Below, piece by piece: positions 20,011-31,799 of a stretch of 64,000 bases of DNA (within the stretch, counting starts at the first letter, position 1; every line of letters starts with the position of its first letter). This DNA comes from Pelobates cultripes (Eukaryota; Chordata; Amphibia; Anura; Pelobatidae): contig OW240917.1 in assembly GCA_933207985.1 (NCBI GenBank), positions 101,393,785-101,457,784 of the forward strand. Reading direction: 5' to 3'. Under the pieces are notes generated by a model. That model saw only the letters and a list, made by a program, of their open reading frames with translations. It searched no databases and was not told the DNA's origin. A program made the position numbers and the translations under genes.

Positions 20011-20766
20011 CTTCTCAGGGGCTCACTGGTCTTGGATTTCATTTGCTTCCTGTCTGAACCATCAGGTGGAAGATTTCTTCAGTTAGCTTCTGGATCCGAT
20101 GGCACTGATGGTGCATGCTTTTCGACAGGTTTGGCATACAATGAGTGCCTGCAACTTCCCAACAATCTCCATGATTGCTCAGGTCATGAACCTCATGAGG
20201 AGACAGACGACATCAATTGTGTTGGTTACTCCATTATGGTGGTCACAAACTTGGTTCCCAGGTCTACTGGAATTGTCTGTGGTAGACTCACATCTTAACT
20301 CACATCACCTGTTGCTGTTGAAGAATCCTATAGTGGAACTCTCATCTGTTAATTCTACAGGAACACATGCATCTGGTGCCTGGATTTCGAAGGTTCCTGG
20401 GATATGTCGGGATTATCTTCAACAGCTCAAGACTTACTATGGGACTCCTGGGCTCTGGATGACTCTCAGCCTGGCGCATCTGGCAGCACTAGCGAATAAA
20501 GGACCATATGGATCCCTTTATGGCTCCTTTAGTGGCAGTGCTTAATTTTCTGTCTTTGCTTAATTATTTCTTGTCTCTCCGTCAACTTTCCACAAAATTG
20601 GTTCCTCTACTGTTTGGATCTCCTCTTCTGTTTGGGTTGCTTCTGCATGGTGTCGGATGTTCAAGCATTCAATTCTGTCTCATTGTCTTTTTCTCAGGAA
20701 AGGATGTCCTTCTCTATCCTTTGCACCCACTTGTTTCGAGGTGTGGTGGCTTCCTCGTTTTTTTTT
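20011..20766 (+). pseudogene. DIRS-like RNase H tail and tyrosine recombinase N-terminus, truncated
   Basis: SIVLVTPLWWSQTWFPGLLE (about 20213) is the conserved block after RNase H in DIRS elements. LSSTAQDLLWDSWAL (about 20415) and DPFMAPLVAVLNFLS (about 20510) match the N-terminal core-binding part of the DIRS tyrosine recombinase. HPLVSR near 20730 is its next conserved block. The catalytic R-H-R-Y part is missing: sequence jumps at 20767 into a second copy of the gag/RT boundary and then into a LINE. The intact enzyme integrates circular cDNA without target duplication. Confidence 0.65.
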
Positions 20767-20823
20767 AGTTGGGACCAGAGGCAGGCTAAGGGATAAGTTC
20801 AGAACTTAATTGGCGTGTTGCAA
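20767..20823. repeat. 57-bp direct repeat, copy 2
   Basis: Matches 19114-19170. It lies directly after the truncated recombinase and before a minus-strand LINE. Confidence 0.9.
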
Positions 20824-20829
20824 CCTCTC

Positions 20830-21760
20830 CCTTTCTAAATACTTTCATTAGTCCCTGGACTTATCTTAAGTCTAGGATAGCCTTATGCCTATCCCACGCA
20901 TGCTTAACCTTCTTCACTGTGTTAGCCTCTACCACCTTAGCTGGAAGGCTATTCCATGCATCCACTACCCTCTCAGTAAAGTAATACTTCCTGATATTAT
21001 TTTTAAACCTTTACCCCTCTAATTTAAGACTATTTCCTCTTGTTGTGGTAGTTTTTCTTCTTTTAAATATAGTCTCCTCCTTTACTGTGTTGATTCCCTT
21101 CCGTATTTAAATGTTTCTATCATATTCCCCCTGTCTCGTCTTTCCTCCAAACTATACATGTTTAGATCCTTTAACCTTTCCTTGTAAGTTTTATCCTGTA
21201 ATCCATCAACCAGTTTAGAAGCTCTTCTCTGAACTTTCTCCACAGTATCAATATCCTTATGAAGATACAATACTCCAATTGAGGTCTCACCCGTGTTCTG
21301 TACAATGACATGAGCACTTCCCTTTTTCTACTGCTAATACCTCTCCCTATACAACCAAACATTTTGCTAGCATTTCCTGCTGCTCTATTACACTGTCTGC
21401 TTACTATTAAGTCATTTGAAAATATTACCACTAAATCCCTTTCCTCAGATGTTGAGGTTAAGACTCTATCAAATATTCTATACTCTGCCCTTGGGTTTTT
21501 ACATCCAAGATGCATTATCTTGCACTTATCCACATTAAATGTCAGTTGCCACAGCTCTGACCATTTTTCTAGTTTACCTAAATCATTTGCCAGTTGGCTT
21601 ATCCCTCCTGGAACATCAACCCTGTTACATATTTTTGTATCATCAGCAAAAAAAAACACCATACCATCAAGACCTTGTTCAATGTTATCTTCTCTGACTT
21701 TGCACACTGGTGCTATGAATTGTCGGTTCATCTGTTTCTCTTCCACGTTTTTCTCTGACT
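20830..21760 (-). mobile_element. Non-LTR retrotransposon, 5'-truncated, with RT C-terminal half
   Basis: The minus-strand frame 21746-21171 (191 codons) contains FFADDTKICNRVDVP (RT motif C, F-ADD), LANDLGKLEKWSELWQLTFN and VDKCKIMHLG. Next come RDLVVIFSNDLIVSRQCN and RVRPQLEYCI. A second frame (21270-21082) continues with KVQRRASKLVDGLQDKTYKE and LNMYSLEERRDRGNMIE, the RT thumb region. This is typical of CR1/L2/Rex-type LINEs. A frameshift separates the two frames. The 3' part at 20830-20960 is shared with the fragment at 9607-9810. Confidence 0.8.
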
Positions 21761-23266
21761 AACCTCTACCTGTTCAGCATCATCAAAGAAAGAGGATGTA
21801 GAAGTGGCCTGTAATGGTTTTAATACATACTACTGGTTGTTTTAACTTAAATCTTAAAATCTTCTGGGAGGTTGCAGTAAAGGTAGGTAAATATTTTTGA
21901 CATGACATTAAGAAGAGGAATTAAATTGTACTAAGGCTGTTTTTTTTCTTCGGGATTCATGAGTAATAACTTCTACGTTTCTGCAAACATCAGCACTAAA
22001 ATTATTATACAACTCACATCAGAATGTGGTATAAATGAAGCAAAGAGCGTGGGGATGTATTTGGTGGCCTACACTGGATACTGATATCTCTTCTTATGTA
22101 GCTATTTACATTGTATGTGCACAGACTCAGTGGCATACAAGCAATCTTGGATAAGAAACTATATTGACTAGTGGATAGATGAATAGATTTAGTGTCTGTG
22201 GTAGCTCTTTTAAAGTATCCAGAAGTGGTTCAAATGTCAAGTAGTACAGCAGATCAAACCTTTGTTGTACTTTCCAGCTTATTTGCAAGACTTGGATTGC
22301 CTAAAATATTTGTTTAATTTATACTTTTATGGCTTCAAATAATTTCCAGGACTGTAAGAGGGCTCCATATTTTCCTTCTTTTAATGGATTTTTAACTTTT
22401 AATCATCCTTTAACTTCCTCTCACAAAACAAAATGTAATGCATATACACTTTCTGAGTTTGTATTTGATGATTGGAACATATCACATGCCACAAGTAGCA
22501 TATCCAGTGTTCTGTTAATGTTTGGATAATGCTTGAGAACTTCTCATGATCCTGTTAGCCCACACTATTATAAGTAGGAGTTGAACACTTCTAATGTTCC
22601 AGAGTTTGATATTCATGATAGAGTATGAATTAGAAACTATTGTGGGCAGAATAAGTGAATTATATACATCATAATACAATTGTTAATGGGCAAGAGAATG
22701 TTTTACGTTCATATACAAGCTGGTGGTAAATTTTGCCACCATGTGGAACAGATGTGACCAAGATTTAGATACTGAAGGTATCTGGTATGTAGTGTGGTGC
22801 CCACTTGAGTGTCTTGATGATGAAAATACATTGCCCAAAAATGACACAGAACATTAGAATTCAGAAACAAAACTTCACTGGTGATTTATAACCACTGATT
22901 ACTCTCTCAGAGACAAGTTTCCCTCAACCAACGACTTTACAATCATTTAAGCAAAAAAGACCATGTTTCACATGTTAGCCCTGGATCTTGCGACCATTAC
23001 CTATACAGATAAACGGTTCTAATACATTGTTTATGAGCAGAGTAGTTATTTATGTACTTATTTATTTTTGAGAAAAAGAGGATGGTGTTGAGATGACTGC
23101 AGCTTTACAAACAGCAGGACACACACCCTGGAATGTCTAGGGTTCTGTGTGACAGTTGTAAACCATGTTGAGAACTTACTTAGGAATCAGCTAGTGATGC
23201 GAATATGTGCTTGAGGCTGAATAAAAGCTTGATTGATAATGAGACCGTGTCTCAGTGATATTTGGA
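21761..23266. other. Intergenic, no gene recognised
   Basis: AT-rich unique-looking sequence with short chance frames only. No RNA gene or element boundary was seen. Confidence 0.5.
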
Positions 23267-23358
23267 GGTAATAACACAACACTGGTAATAACACAATACA
23301 AGGTAATAACACAACACAATACAAGGTAATAACACAATACAAGGTAATAACACAACAC
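23267..23358. repeat. GGTAATAACACAA minisatellite
   Basis: Five GGTAATAACACAA units start at 23267, 23284, 23302, 23325 and 23343. Spacers are variable, mostly CACAATACAA-type. Confidence 0.9.
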
Positions 23359-24656
23359 TGTTGCTATAATTTGAGACCGCACAGGAAACATATTAATGAT
23401 CTTCATTTGAATTATCTTAAATTGGTTGCTCTTTAAGGAAAGGTTATAGTAGACATATGTATGCTCATATTTAGGGGTATTCAAAACAGGTAGAAACATT
23501 TTATACTTTTCATACGTGCTGTCTATTTTTCATTTACCCTAACACCTGTTTAACAGAGGGAACCACTGTGTTACTTGCTTTGGTTAATATGTGAACTGCT
23601 GAACCCTACTACAATGACCTCCACGTACCATGTATGCAAAATAGTGAGGCAGCTATGCCAAAGTTTGAAAAAAACAACCTCCTGCTTGTTTCCTAGGTTC
23701 TTTTTTTAATTGTAAAATTCAAAGCATCATCACATGACTTAAAATTAACCTATTACACTTTCAAAACTCCGGTTTCAGCTGTTTTTGTTGTGAATTCCAA
23801 ACCTGCAATATTTACTTGTTCTATTTAATAGTACTACATGTATGCTATACCTGACCAAATGACGAGCAATTTCAGTCTGATGCAGTAGTTGACTTTGCAA
23901 ATTTCTCTTAAGGGAAAGGGCAATTTATAGATATTCCCCAAATGCATTGTTTACTTTCCATTTAAGTCACTACAATGCAACCACTAGTAGATAGAATTCA
24001 GAATGTTTCCTAAACTCACATATGAAACTAGCTAACTCTGCCTATCTCTCCTGCATTTGGCGTGCTTTTTATATTTATAGATGCTTTTATGTTTAATTAA
24101 TTTCAGAACAGGTCAGCAAAATCTACCATTATGCAAGCTGTGGGAGGCCATACATCTTACTATTTTGAAGATCACTCTGTGACCTATTAATATTAATTGA
24201 GACAACCACTGCTTCCATAGGAATTTCTCAGACTCTTAACAATTGCACTGCACCTTCTGAGTCTTATTGGTTTCAGAGTGGCCTTAATGTTATAGGGTGA
24301 ATGCTGACTTCAGTCTTCATAACAGTTGCAATACATTACAGTGGCTTTCTAGCAATTACAGTTAATACTATGTATTTCTGTTGCTCCAGCTAATATTTTG
24401 CTGATTATCCTGACATGCAATGTATTTTTTTCTATAATGTTATAAAATCTAATTAGTGTTTTGCATATTTTACGTGATTTCCATTCTATGCATAAATTGC
24501 TCAATACAAAGAGGTTTTAGCTTTTATGACAACACCAACAATACAATAAAAGTTGTAGGGTGTCATACCTTTATTTCAGAAGGCACATGTGTCACTTTAA
24601 TTAAAAATTATATATTATTTTAAAGAATGCAAAGTCAAAGTTTGGTTACAAGAGTC
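23359..24656. other. Intergenic, no gene recognised
   Basis: AT-rich; nothing recognised. It lies beyond the furthest proposed polyadenylation signal of SPOCK3. Confidence 0.5.
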
Positions 24657-27600
24657 TTTATTTTGCAAACTATACATAAACCGTATAAAAAAAAATGCAT
24701 TGCATTTTTTTGTTCAGTAATACATAAGATAAACATTAAATTTAGTCAATAATGTTCTTTCGATCAAATGAAAGCAACAATTTTTTTTACCTTGTAATAA
24801 TCAAAAAACGAAAATAAGAATTTCTTGGGGCAACCATCATTGATATTAAAGAACAAACCGTGCAAATATTACACTCTTTGTTCTAGTTTTATTGAGGACA
24901 TTTTTGCTCTTACAAGAAGGTAGTGGAGTTTTTAAGAGATCCGCACAATGATTTAGCATGCCCATATAAACAGAGTGATTAAATTAAGCTTTCTACTTTT
25001 AAGGAATAAATGCAAACATACACAATAATCATAAGCATAATCATGTTCACGTGGTACATACATAACAATAGAAAAATATGAATCATTTTCTTTATTCCTG
25101 CATTAGTACCATAGCTAATTCAGCATTGTTTTGGGAAACTGGTGTTTTTAACTAAAATAAAAGCATACTAAAAGCATATCAATTGCACATGTAGCTAAAA
25201 CATTTTTGTTGTTGTTTTTGTTTAATATTACAGGGTACCATCCCCATTACATTTGTTCAACATCAAGAGACAAGAACAATATATACCACATAAAATATGA
25301 AACAAATGTTTAAAGGTCTCTTATTATTTTAATAGCTAGCATAAATTCAGCCATTCCTAAACATTGATCCATTCCTAAATATGAGTTGTTACATCAATGG
25401 GGTTTATTCAACCAACAGGGAGATGCATTAAGTTGGTACCGGTAAGTAACTTTTAAAAAATGTTTGCCAAATAGTTAAGCTGGAAAAAACACCATCTCAA
25501 AAAAATGTAGTGAGCAGTCCCCTGCTTAAATGGTCGTATACATCTGCTCATGTTATCTCTGAATATACTTTGGAACAATAAAGAGTTAACCAGTTGGGTC
25601 AAGGTGGTAACGGGCAGGTAGGAATTACTTGATATAAATATTACAATAGACAAATCTCTTGTTCTGCTGTCCTGCTACCCTTGCACTTTTTCATATTGGT
25701 AAAAGCCTTTAGGCCTATGCCAGATATTTAGGACTTTCAACCCTATTTGATGCAGATACATACTGACAGAAAAATAAATTTTGACTCTTTGTCCGTCAGA
25801 GGGCAGTGAGCCCTCTGGCTGGCAAAGTCTTTGTGTTGCAAGGCACACTTTTCCTGAGCTTGTTAATTTGACTCCATAAAGAACTATTGTTTAATCCAAC
25901 AGGTTTACTATCTGCCCTAGAGATTATTAAAATAGATTCAAAATGCAATGTTAGTGACTAAAATCAAATGTCACATACAAGAATTATTTGGTAAATTAAA
26001 AAAAACATAAACAGACGGTGTTGTTTTTTCTGCCAAGTCAGAGATGACATAACTTTTACTTAGTGCTGTGATAATTCACAAACAACACAATTATTATTTT
26101 AATAACATATCTTATCCGTATCCCACTTTTAGAGGAGCAATGCCTCATACAATCCCTCTGCCCTTCTTTTCTGATTAACAGGTTTATTTGCTAAAGTAAG
26201 AATTCAAAGTGGATTTAAGGTGTAATTCAAATTTAAGACCAGCGTAGGTGAACTGAATGCACAACTAAGAGAATTCTAGCTCAGCTAATTTGCCCGTAGA
26301 TTTGAAATTCACCTGGAATTCGTTTGGGATTCTCAATTTGGGGAATAACGCTCTTAATACCCCTCTTGTGTATGATTGTCATGCATACCATGAGGTCTAG
26401 GTTTGTAGAAGAGAAGGAGGGAGAACGTGAGTTCCAAAGAGAAACCATCCTTCAAAAAGTAGATATCAAGGAGCTATGATATTAATCAAAATATTCTTGC
26501 AGCCTTACCTCAAAGCATGTTTTATCTATCTGTGAATTTGATTTAAAAAAATGGTTAAAACTGTATATTTGATCATGGTATTAAAATATTGTATTTTCAG
26601 GTGCCTTGTATTAGCCTGAGTGTTTTCTAATGATTGTTTTCATACTCTTTTTAAGAATTTTTGCATGACTTCTAAATTTTATTGTAAATTTTACATTGAG
26701 TGTACCAATATAAGGATTATTTCCGGGGGCTTCAATTATAAAAACTCACAGGAGTGAAATACTAGGTATGTTTTGAGAGGAAATTCTCACATGCATAAAG
26801 CAAAAAATAAAAATGTTTTTTTTTTTTTAGAATAGTTTTTTTTTCTTTATGAATATGGTCAATATTAGAGCAAAAATGCTTATGCTAACTGATTATTATA
26901 CATTTTCTCCATATCATTCTTTCTGCTGCTTAACTATCTAGATTAACCCCTTGCTTTTAATAGGATTTCAGACAAGTACATGATGCTCGATATCTGTTAA
27001 TACAATCACTCTTTTGCAGAAATTGTGTTATCTATTACATATATATCATGCTTTTGGATTAAACAACAAAAGTCATACAAATTGCTTTTAAAATAAAACT
27101 TAATAAAGGATGGTAGTGTAAAAGAACGACAAATCTATAAGCATACAAAACAAATACATTCTGCATAATCTGAAGAACTACTGAATCAGCATTTATCATA
27201 TTTTTGAACTGCCATTATAAAAAAATGTAAACATAAAATGCGTACAACTTTTATAATCAGGATTTCTCACTAGTATATCAACCCATTTGTGGCCACCAGA
27301 GCCAGGAACTCAGTGCTCATAAACCTGGCATAGGCATTTTTCTCACGCTAACTGTGGTTTGATAAACTTTATGAGCCTCTCAATGGCCACTATTATCAGG
27401 GTGCAACTAACCCCACTGGTTTATAATTATGGGGTGCTGGGACTCAAAATAGCTGAATGACAAATATTATCCAAGGTAAGGATAATTTTAACCAAATTAC
27501 AACTGTACAGTAAGAAAAGGAAAATTAAGTTGTCCTTATGTGCTTTTTAACAAAGCTCTTACTTTTATTCAGTTTTTTTTCCATATGGGAGCCTTACATA

Positions 27601-27929
27601 TGTCCAAATAATATCCAAAATCCTTCAGAACATTTTAATCTTTGTAAATGATTATCTTCACAAAATTATTGTATGTATTCCTTCAGGTTATACTTCCAAT
27701 ATGTTTTCGTGGAAAACATATTATCATTAAAAGCATAGAAAAGCTTAAAAGCACATAAATGAACTCTTAAACAAATGTCTATGACTCCGGCCTTAAAACT
27801 TGATATGATCATACAAAATATACATGTTTTTAAATCCTTTTTATCTTGGTGGTGAAGTGAGCAAAGATGTTTCCTAAGTGATGCCTTTTTGAAGACATGA
27901 AAAATAGAATTAATTTGCATTCTGCTATG
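24657..27929 (-). other. SPOCK3: SPOCK3 3' UTR candidate region with several AATAAA signals
   Basis: The sequence follows the stop codon and contains no recognised repeat element, which is notable in this window. Minus-strand AATAAA signals occur at 27564-27569, 26183-26188, 25091-25096 and 24657-24662. The nearest would give a UTR of about 0.36 kb, the furthest about 3.3 kb. The choice between them cannot be made from sequence alone. Confidence 0.4.
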
Positions 27930-28099
27930 TCAAATATATCCATCTTCATCTTCTTCATCATCATCACCACCTTCATCCTCATCATCATCTTCTTCAATTT
28001 CATCTTCATCATTCATCATTTCACCATCTTCGTCTTCATCATCTGACCATTCATGAAAATCTCCACTGCCAAAATCTCCTGATGTCTCAGAATCACCAC
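27930..28099 (-). CDS. SPOCK3: SPOCK3 terminal coding exon: acidic GAG-attachment tail
   Basis: The acceptor TTTTATTGATAG ends at 28100, and the exon completes a Gly codon split after its first base. It encodes 55 residues: SGDFGSGDFHEW with two Ser-Gly sites for glycosaminoglycan chains, then an Asp/Glu run of about 35 residues ending GYI and TGA at 27930-27932. The SGDF..SGDFHEW arrangement and the MNDEDEIE motif within the acidic tail identify testican-3 rather than testican-1 or -2. The protein is a secreted extracellular-matrix proteoglycan, mostly neural, which modulates metalloproteases (family knowledge). Confidence 0.93.
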
Positions 28100-29560
28100 C
28101 TATCAATAAAAGATCAGAATATCTGTAGCAATAGCTAATAAATACATCATCATAAACAAATAAAAAATTCTCATTTGTACTTTGCATGTTCACATTTTAC
28201 ATCATATTTCTATATGCACCAGCTGTTTAAAACAGTTACATCATTTTTTTTGTTTTTATGAACACCTGTTCTCACTATGCAACAATTCACAATTTGTATG
28301 GTTTGTGATCAACATTATGAAAATTATGAGCAAAACATTTTCTGCTTGTTTTTACATGATTTAACCACATCCTCTACCAAATTCATGTATTGTTATGCAA
28401 AATAATACCTACTCCATAAATTACTTTTTGATTTAGAGAGCGGAGAAAAACAATTGCCTTGTAAATATTAATTCTGTTTTTTAAACATGTGTGCAAGAGG
28501 TCTTGAAATTGTAGACCTTTTTTCCGTCCTCCCACAAAGTAAGCAAATTTGAATTTAAAACTTTATTCATGCATTTTAACAATAATGTTACATCATGTTT
28601 GCATTTTTATGAAGCTGCTTTCCTACAAATGCTATCAGGTCCCTCACTGTTACTTTAAATTTAAGAAGGAATTTTTTTTAAATTTTTATTTATTTGCTTT
28701 TACCATAGATGCAGTAGCTGATAAAAATGTAAGTTATTTACAATTATTTTTATATCTCTTAAGAAGCATTATATACACTTTGTTTCTTATATGCTGCTAG
28801 TATTATTAAACAAAACATGTTATAGGGACAGTAGTGAAGGGATTACATGTTTTTCCTTATGTTACCAAACAAATTTCCATTGCTTCAAAAGTTTTTCATC
28901 ATACAGATGTTAATCAAATGAATGAATGAATAACATTGAGACCTTTATTTTAATGGTATATTAATAACTGCTGTTTATGATAGAGCATATTTCATAGTAT
29001 GCAACATCATCACAAATACCAGTTTTTGTACATGCAAATTTTTCTCATTATGGTGTTTACATCAAGGTGGGCTGTAGCAGGTTTTGTAAATTATTCTCAA
29101 ATCAATTCCTTATTTTCCAGTTTTCCTTACTATGGCTAGTCAAGATCTCCGATGTAATTAAATTATAAACATTGTATCGCAGTACATCTCCAGTGCCTTG
29201 CGGTATATGCAGGCTATCATCCTTTTGTGAATTAAAGTGAACAGTAATAAATCACATACTATTTTGGTTGAATGTAATCAATATTGTGCATTTAAATATA
29301 AAATATATTGACACAACACCTCACAAATTGTATTAACAAAAATATATATTTATTCCTGAAAAGGGTCAATCAAACAAATCACACTAAAAAAATACACATC
29401 AAGCTATACAACAATGTGCAGTATATAAACTTACACCTTTTCACCCGTGTTTATTGGAAATGACAAATAATACCAATTTAACTTTGAATATACAGCTTCT
29501 ATTCAGTTACCTCCCAATATGGTAACAAATAACATAATACAAACAAAATACAAGACTTAG
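28100..29560 (-). other. SPOCK3: SPOCK3 last intron, left part
   Basis: AT-rich intron sequence. Nothing beyond splice signals was recognised. The intron spans 28100-31546. Confidence 0.6.
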
Positions 29561-30081
29561 GGATCCAGCTGATACCACTAAAATAAAACAAAACATAGTG
29601 CATTATTGTTTTGACATATAGTAGCAAGACACTTATTAGTTGCACTCACAAATTTGATGTAATAAAGAAGCCTTCAAGTTGCCTCCTCTGTTGGTGCAGG
29701 GGGAAGCCAGAAACATCAGGAACTCCAAGTATATTTTTAAAGGGCAAACATTGTTTTATTGGCATATATTTAAAAACAATAATGATAAAACAAATCAGTC
29801 CACAAAGTTGTTTTATCATAATTGTTTTTAAATATATGCCAACAAAACAATTTTTGCATTTTAACCATATACTTGGAGTTCCTGGAGTTTCTAGCTTCCA
29901 GATTAGGACCACCATAAGGAGAGGGCTATACTCCCCATACCAACAGGGAAGGCAACTTGAAGGCTTCTTTATTACATCAAATTTGTGAGTGCAACCAATA
30001 AATGTCTTACTACTATATGTCAAAACAATAATGCACTATGTTTTGTTTTATTCATCTACTTTAGTGGTATCAGCTGGATCC
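29561..30081. mobile_element. Palindromic (foldback) MITE, about 0.52 kb
   Basis: Each end is GGATCCAGCTGATACCACTA reading inward, and the whole element is a near-perfect inverted repeat with arms of about 250 bases meeting near 29815. Because of this, both strands carry nearly the same 125-codon open frame, which is not a gene. TTA precedes a G on the left (29557-29559) and TTA follows on the right (30082-30084). That would be a 3-bp duplication of Harbinger type if the left end includes the extra G. The arms differ by small indels, including an extra segment in the right arm near 29900-29940. Confidence 0.8.
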
Positions 30082-30950
30082 TTAATTCTTTTATTTTATA
30101 TGTGTACAACAATGTGTGTAGTGTCAATACTTTAGAATGATTTATGTGTATTTTGAAGAATTCTAACATGTAATTTTGAACAGCAAAGAGGATTACATTT
30201 GTTTTACTGAATGTAGCCAGTGGTATAAAAAGAGGCAGGAGAATTTTAAAACACTTCAAAGGTACGGCAATCATTTCTATAGTCAAACTAGTCAAACATT
30301 GCACATTATACTGATGTGGAACAAATCTGTGAGCAAACAAAAAAAAAAAGAAGCATTAGGAAAGGAATATAGTATTTAAATTCCAAATGCATTCTGAGCA
30401 AAATTTTATAGTTAACTCCCATTGCTTTAGGTTAGTCCTTCGGTCAAGGAAAACTAAAATAAATCTAAATAAAATATATATTAAAATTAATAAATTGGTC
30501 CTAATTATCTCTAGCATTGTAACTATGCCCCTGTGAAAACATAATAGTGTACGTACTTAATAAACTATTATACACTTATTAAATAAACTATTTGAAACAT
30601 CACTAATTGTGACCAAAACCAAATAATCTCGATGTAGGTATATAAGCTTCATAAGAGAGGGCTTTCACCCCACATAGTTAATCAGGTGGAACAGGCATCA
30701 CTACATATAAAATGCAAAGAAACAGAAGGGATGAAGTAACACAAGGTGAATATGTACATAACTGATTGTTAATTGCTATTATTACTTACTTAATTTATGT
30801 ATGGATCATTTTTATTTTTATATTATTGTATACTATTATTATCTAAATTATTGGTGACAACTGTTAAAGTTAACTTGTCATCCTCAAATTGAGTGACAAG
30901 TACATGTTCAGGTAAGTACACCAATAATCAGTGAAAATGATACAGCATAC
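30082..30950 (-). other. SPOCK3: Intron, no feature recognised
   Basis: AT-rich SPOCK3 intron sequence without a recognisable element. Confidence 0.5.
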
Positions 30951-30964
30951 TCACCTACATGTTA

Positions 30965-31503
30965 CCCATTGAGAATGTTTGGGATGCTCTGGATCGACAT
31001 ATACGACAGCCTGTTCCAGGTCCTGCCAATATCCAGCAACTTCACACAGCCATCGAAGAGGAGTGAACCAACATTCCACCGGCCACAATCAATCAACCTG
31101 ATCAACTTTATGTGAAGGAATGTGTTTCACTGCGTGAAAATGGTGGTCAAATGGTGGTCACACCAGATACTGACTGATTTTCAGACCCCCCCTCCCAGAC
31201 TCCACCAATATAGTAAAACTGCACATTTTAGAGTGGCCTTTTATAGTGGTCAGCCTAAGGCACACCTGTGCAATAATCATGCTGTCTGATCTGCATCTTA
31301 ATATGCCACACCTGTGAGCTGGATGGATTATCTGGGCAAAGGAGAAGTGCTCACTAACACAGATTTAGACAGGTTTGTGAACAATATTTGAGAGTAATGT
31401 GCCTTTTGTGTACATAGAAAAGGTCTTAGATCTTTGAGTTCAGCTCATGAAAAATGGGGGCAAAAACAAAAGTGTTGCATTTATAATTTTGTTCACAGAT
31501 TGA
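30965..31503 (+). mobile_element. Tc1-like transposon, 5'-truncated
   Basis: The plus strand encodes the end of a Tc1-type transposase: ENVWDALDRHIRQPVPGPAN, QQLHTAIEEEWTNIPPATIN and VSLREANGGHTRY in broken frames. About 300 bases of 3' sequence follow, ending AAAAGTGTTGCATTTATAAT and TTTTGTTCACA, as in Tc1 terminal inverted repeats. The N-terminus and left TIR are missing. It lies in a SPOCK3 intron just left of the thyroglobulin exon. Confidence 0.75.
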
Positions 31504-31546
31504 TATATCACAGCTTGATGATTGCATAACATATTTCACAACTTAC

Positions 31547-31684
31547 CACATTCTGCAGGTCCACTTTTTCGGGATCCTTTTACTTCATTTCCATATCTAT
31601 CAACACACCAACACTGGCCCACGCTGCTATGACACTGAGCTGGCTTGTAATATCCATCTTCATCACATGCTGGTATGTAGTACC
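31547..31684 (-). CDS. SPOCK3: SPOCK3 exon: thyroglobulin type-1 domain
   Basis: Acceptor GTTGAAG, donor GTAAGT, 138 bases, phase 1 at both ends. It encodes YYIPACDEDGYYKPAQCHSS, then the signature QCWCVDRYG, then GSRKSGPAEC, giving the ordered cysteines of a thyroglobulin type-1 repeat. In testicans this domain is linked to cysteine-protease and metalloprotease inhibition. It joins the acidic-tail exon through a G/GT split codon. The similarity to testican-3 is close throughout. Confidence 0.95.
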
Positions 31685-31751
31685 CTTCAACATAGAATAA
31701 TTTCATTAATAACATTGAACTTTATTTTCCCTAGAACATCAGTCTTTGCAT

Positions 31752-31754
<3 letters not shown>

Positions 31755-31797
<43 letters not shown>
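31755..31797. repeat. (TA)n microsatellite
   Basis: About 21 TA units in the intron just upstream of the thyroglobulin exon. Confidence 0.97.

Positions 31798-31799
<2 letters not shown>

Noticed and set aside
20099..20545. 148-codon frame as an independent gene
   Set aside because: Its peptides (SIVLVTPLWWSQTWFP and others) place it in the decayed DIRS RNase H/recombinase region.
23267..23358. CRISPR-like spaced repeat
   Set aside because: Units are only 13 bases with short, similar spacers, and the genome is vertebrate. It is a minisatellite.
28030..28193. Upstream part of the frame 27930-28193 as additional SPOCK3 coding sequence
   Set aside because: Residues before GGDSETSG come from intron. 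A good acceptor at 28100-28101 and the phase-1 match to the previous exon set the start at 28099.
29611..30023. 125-codon frames on both strands with nearly the same protein
   Set aside because: They are mirror images produced by a palindromic element, with no recognised domain.
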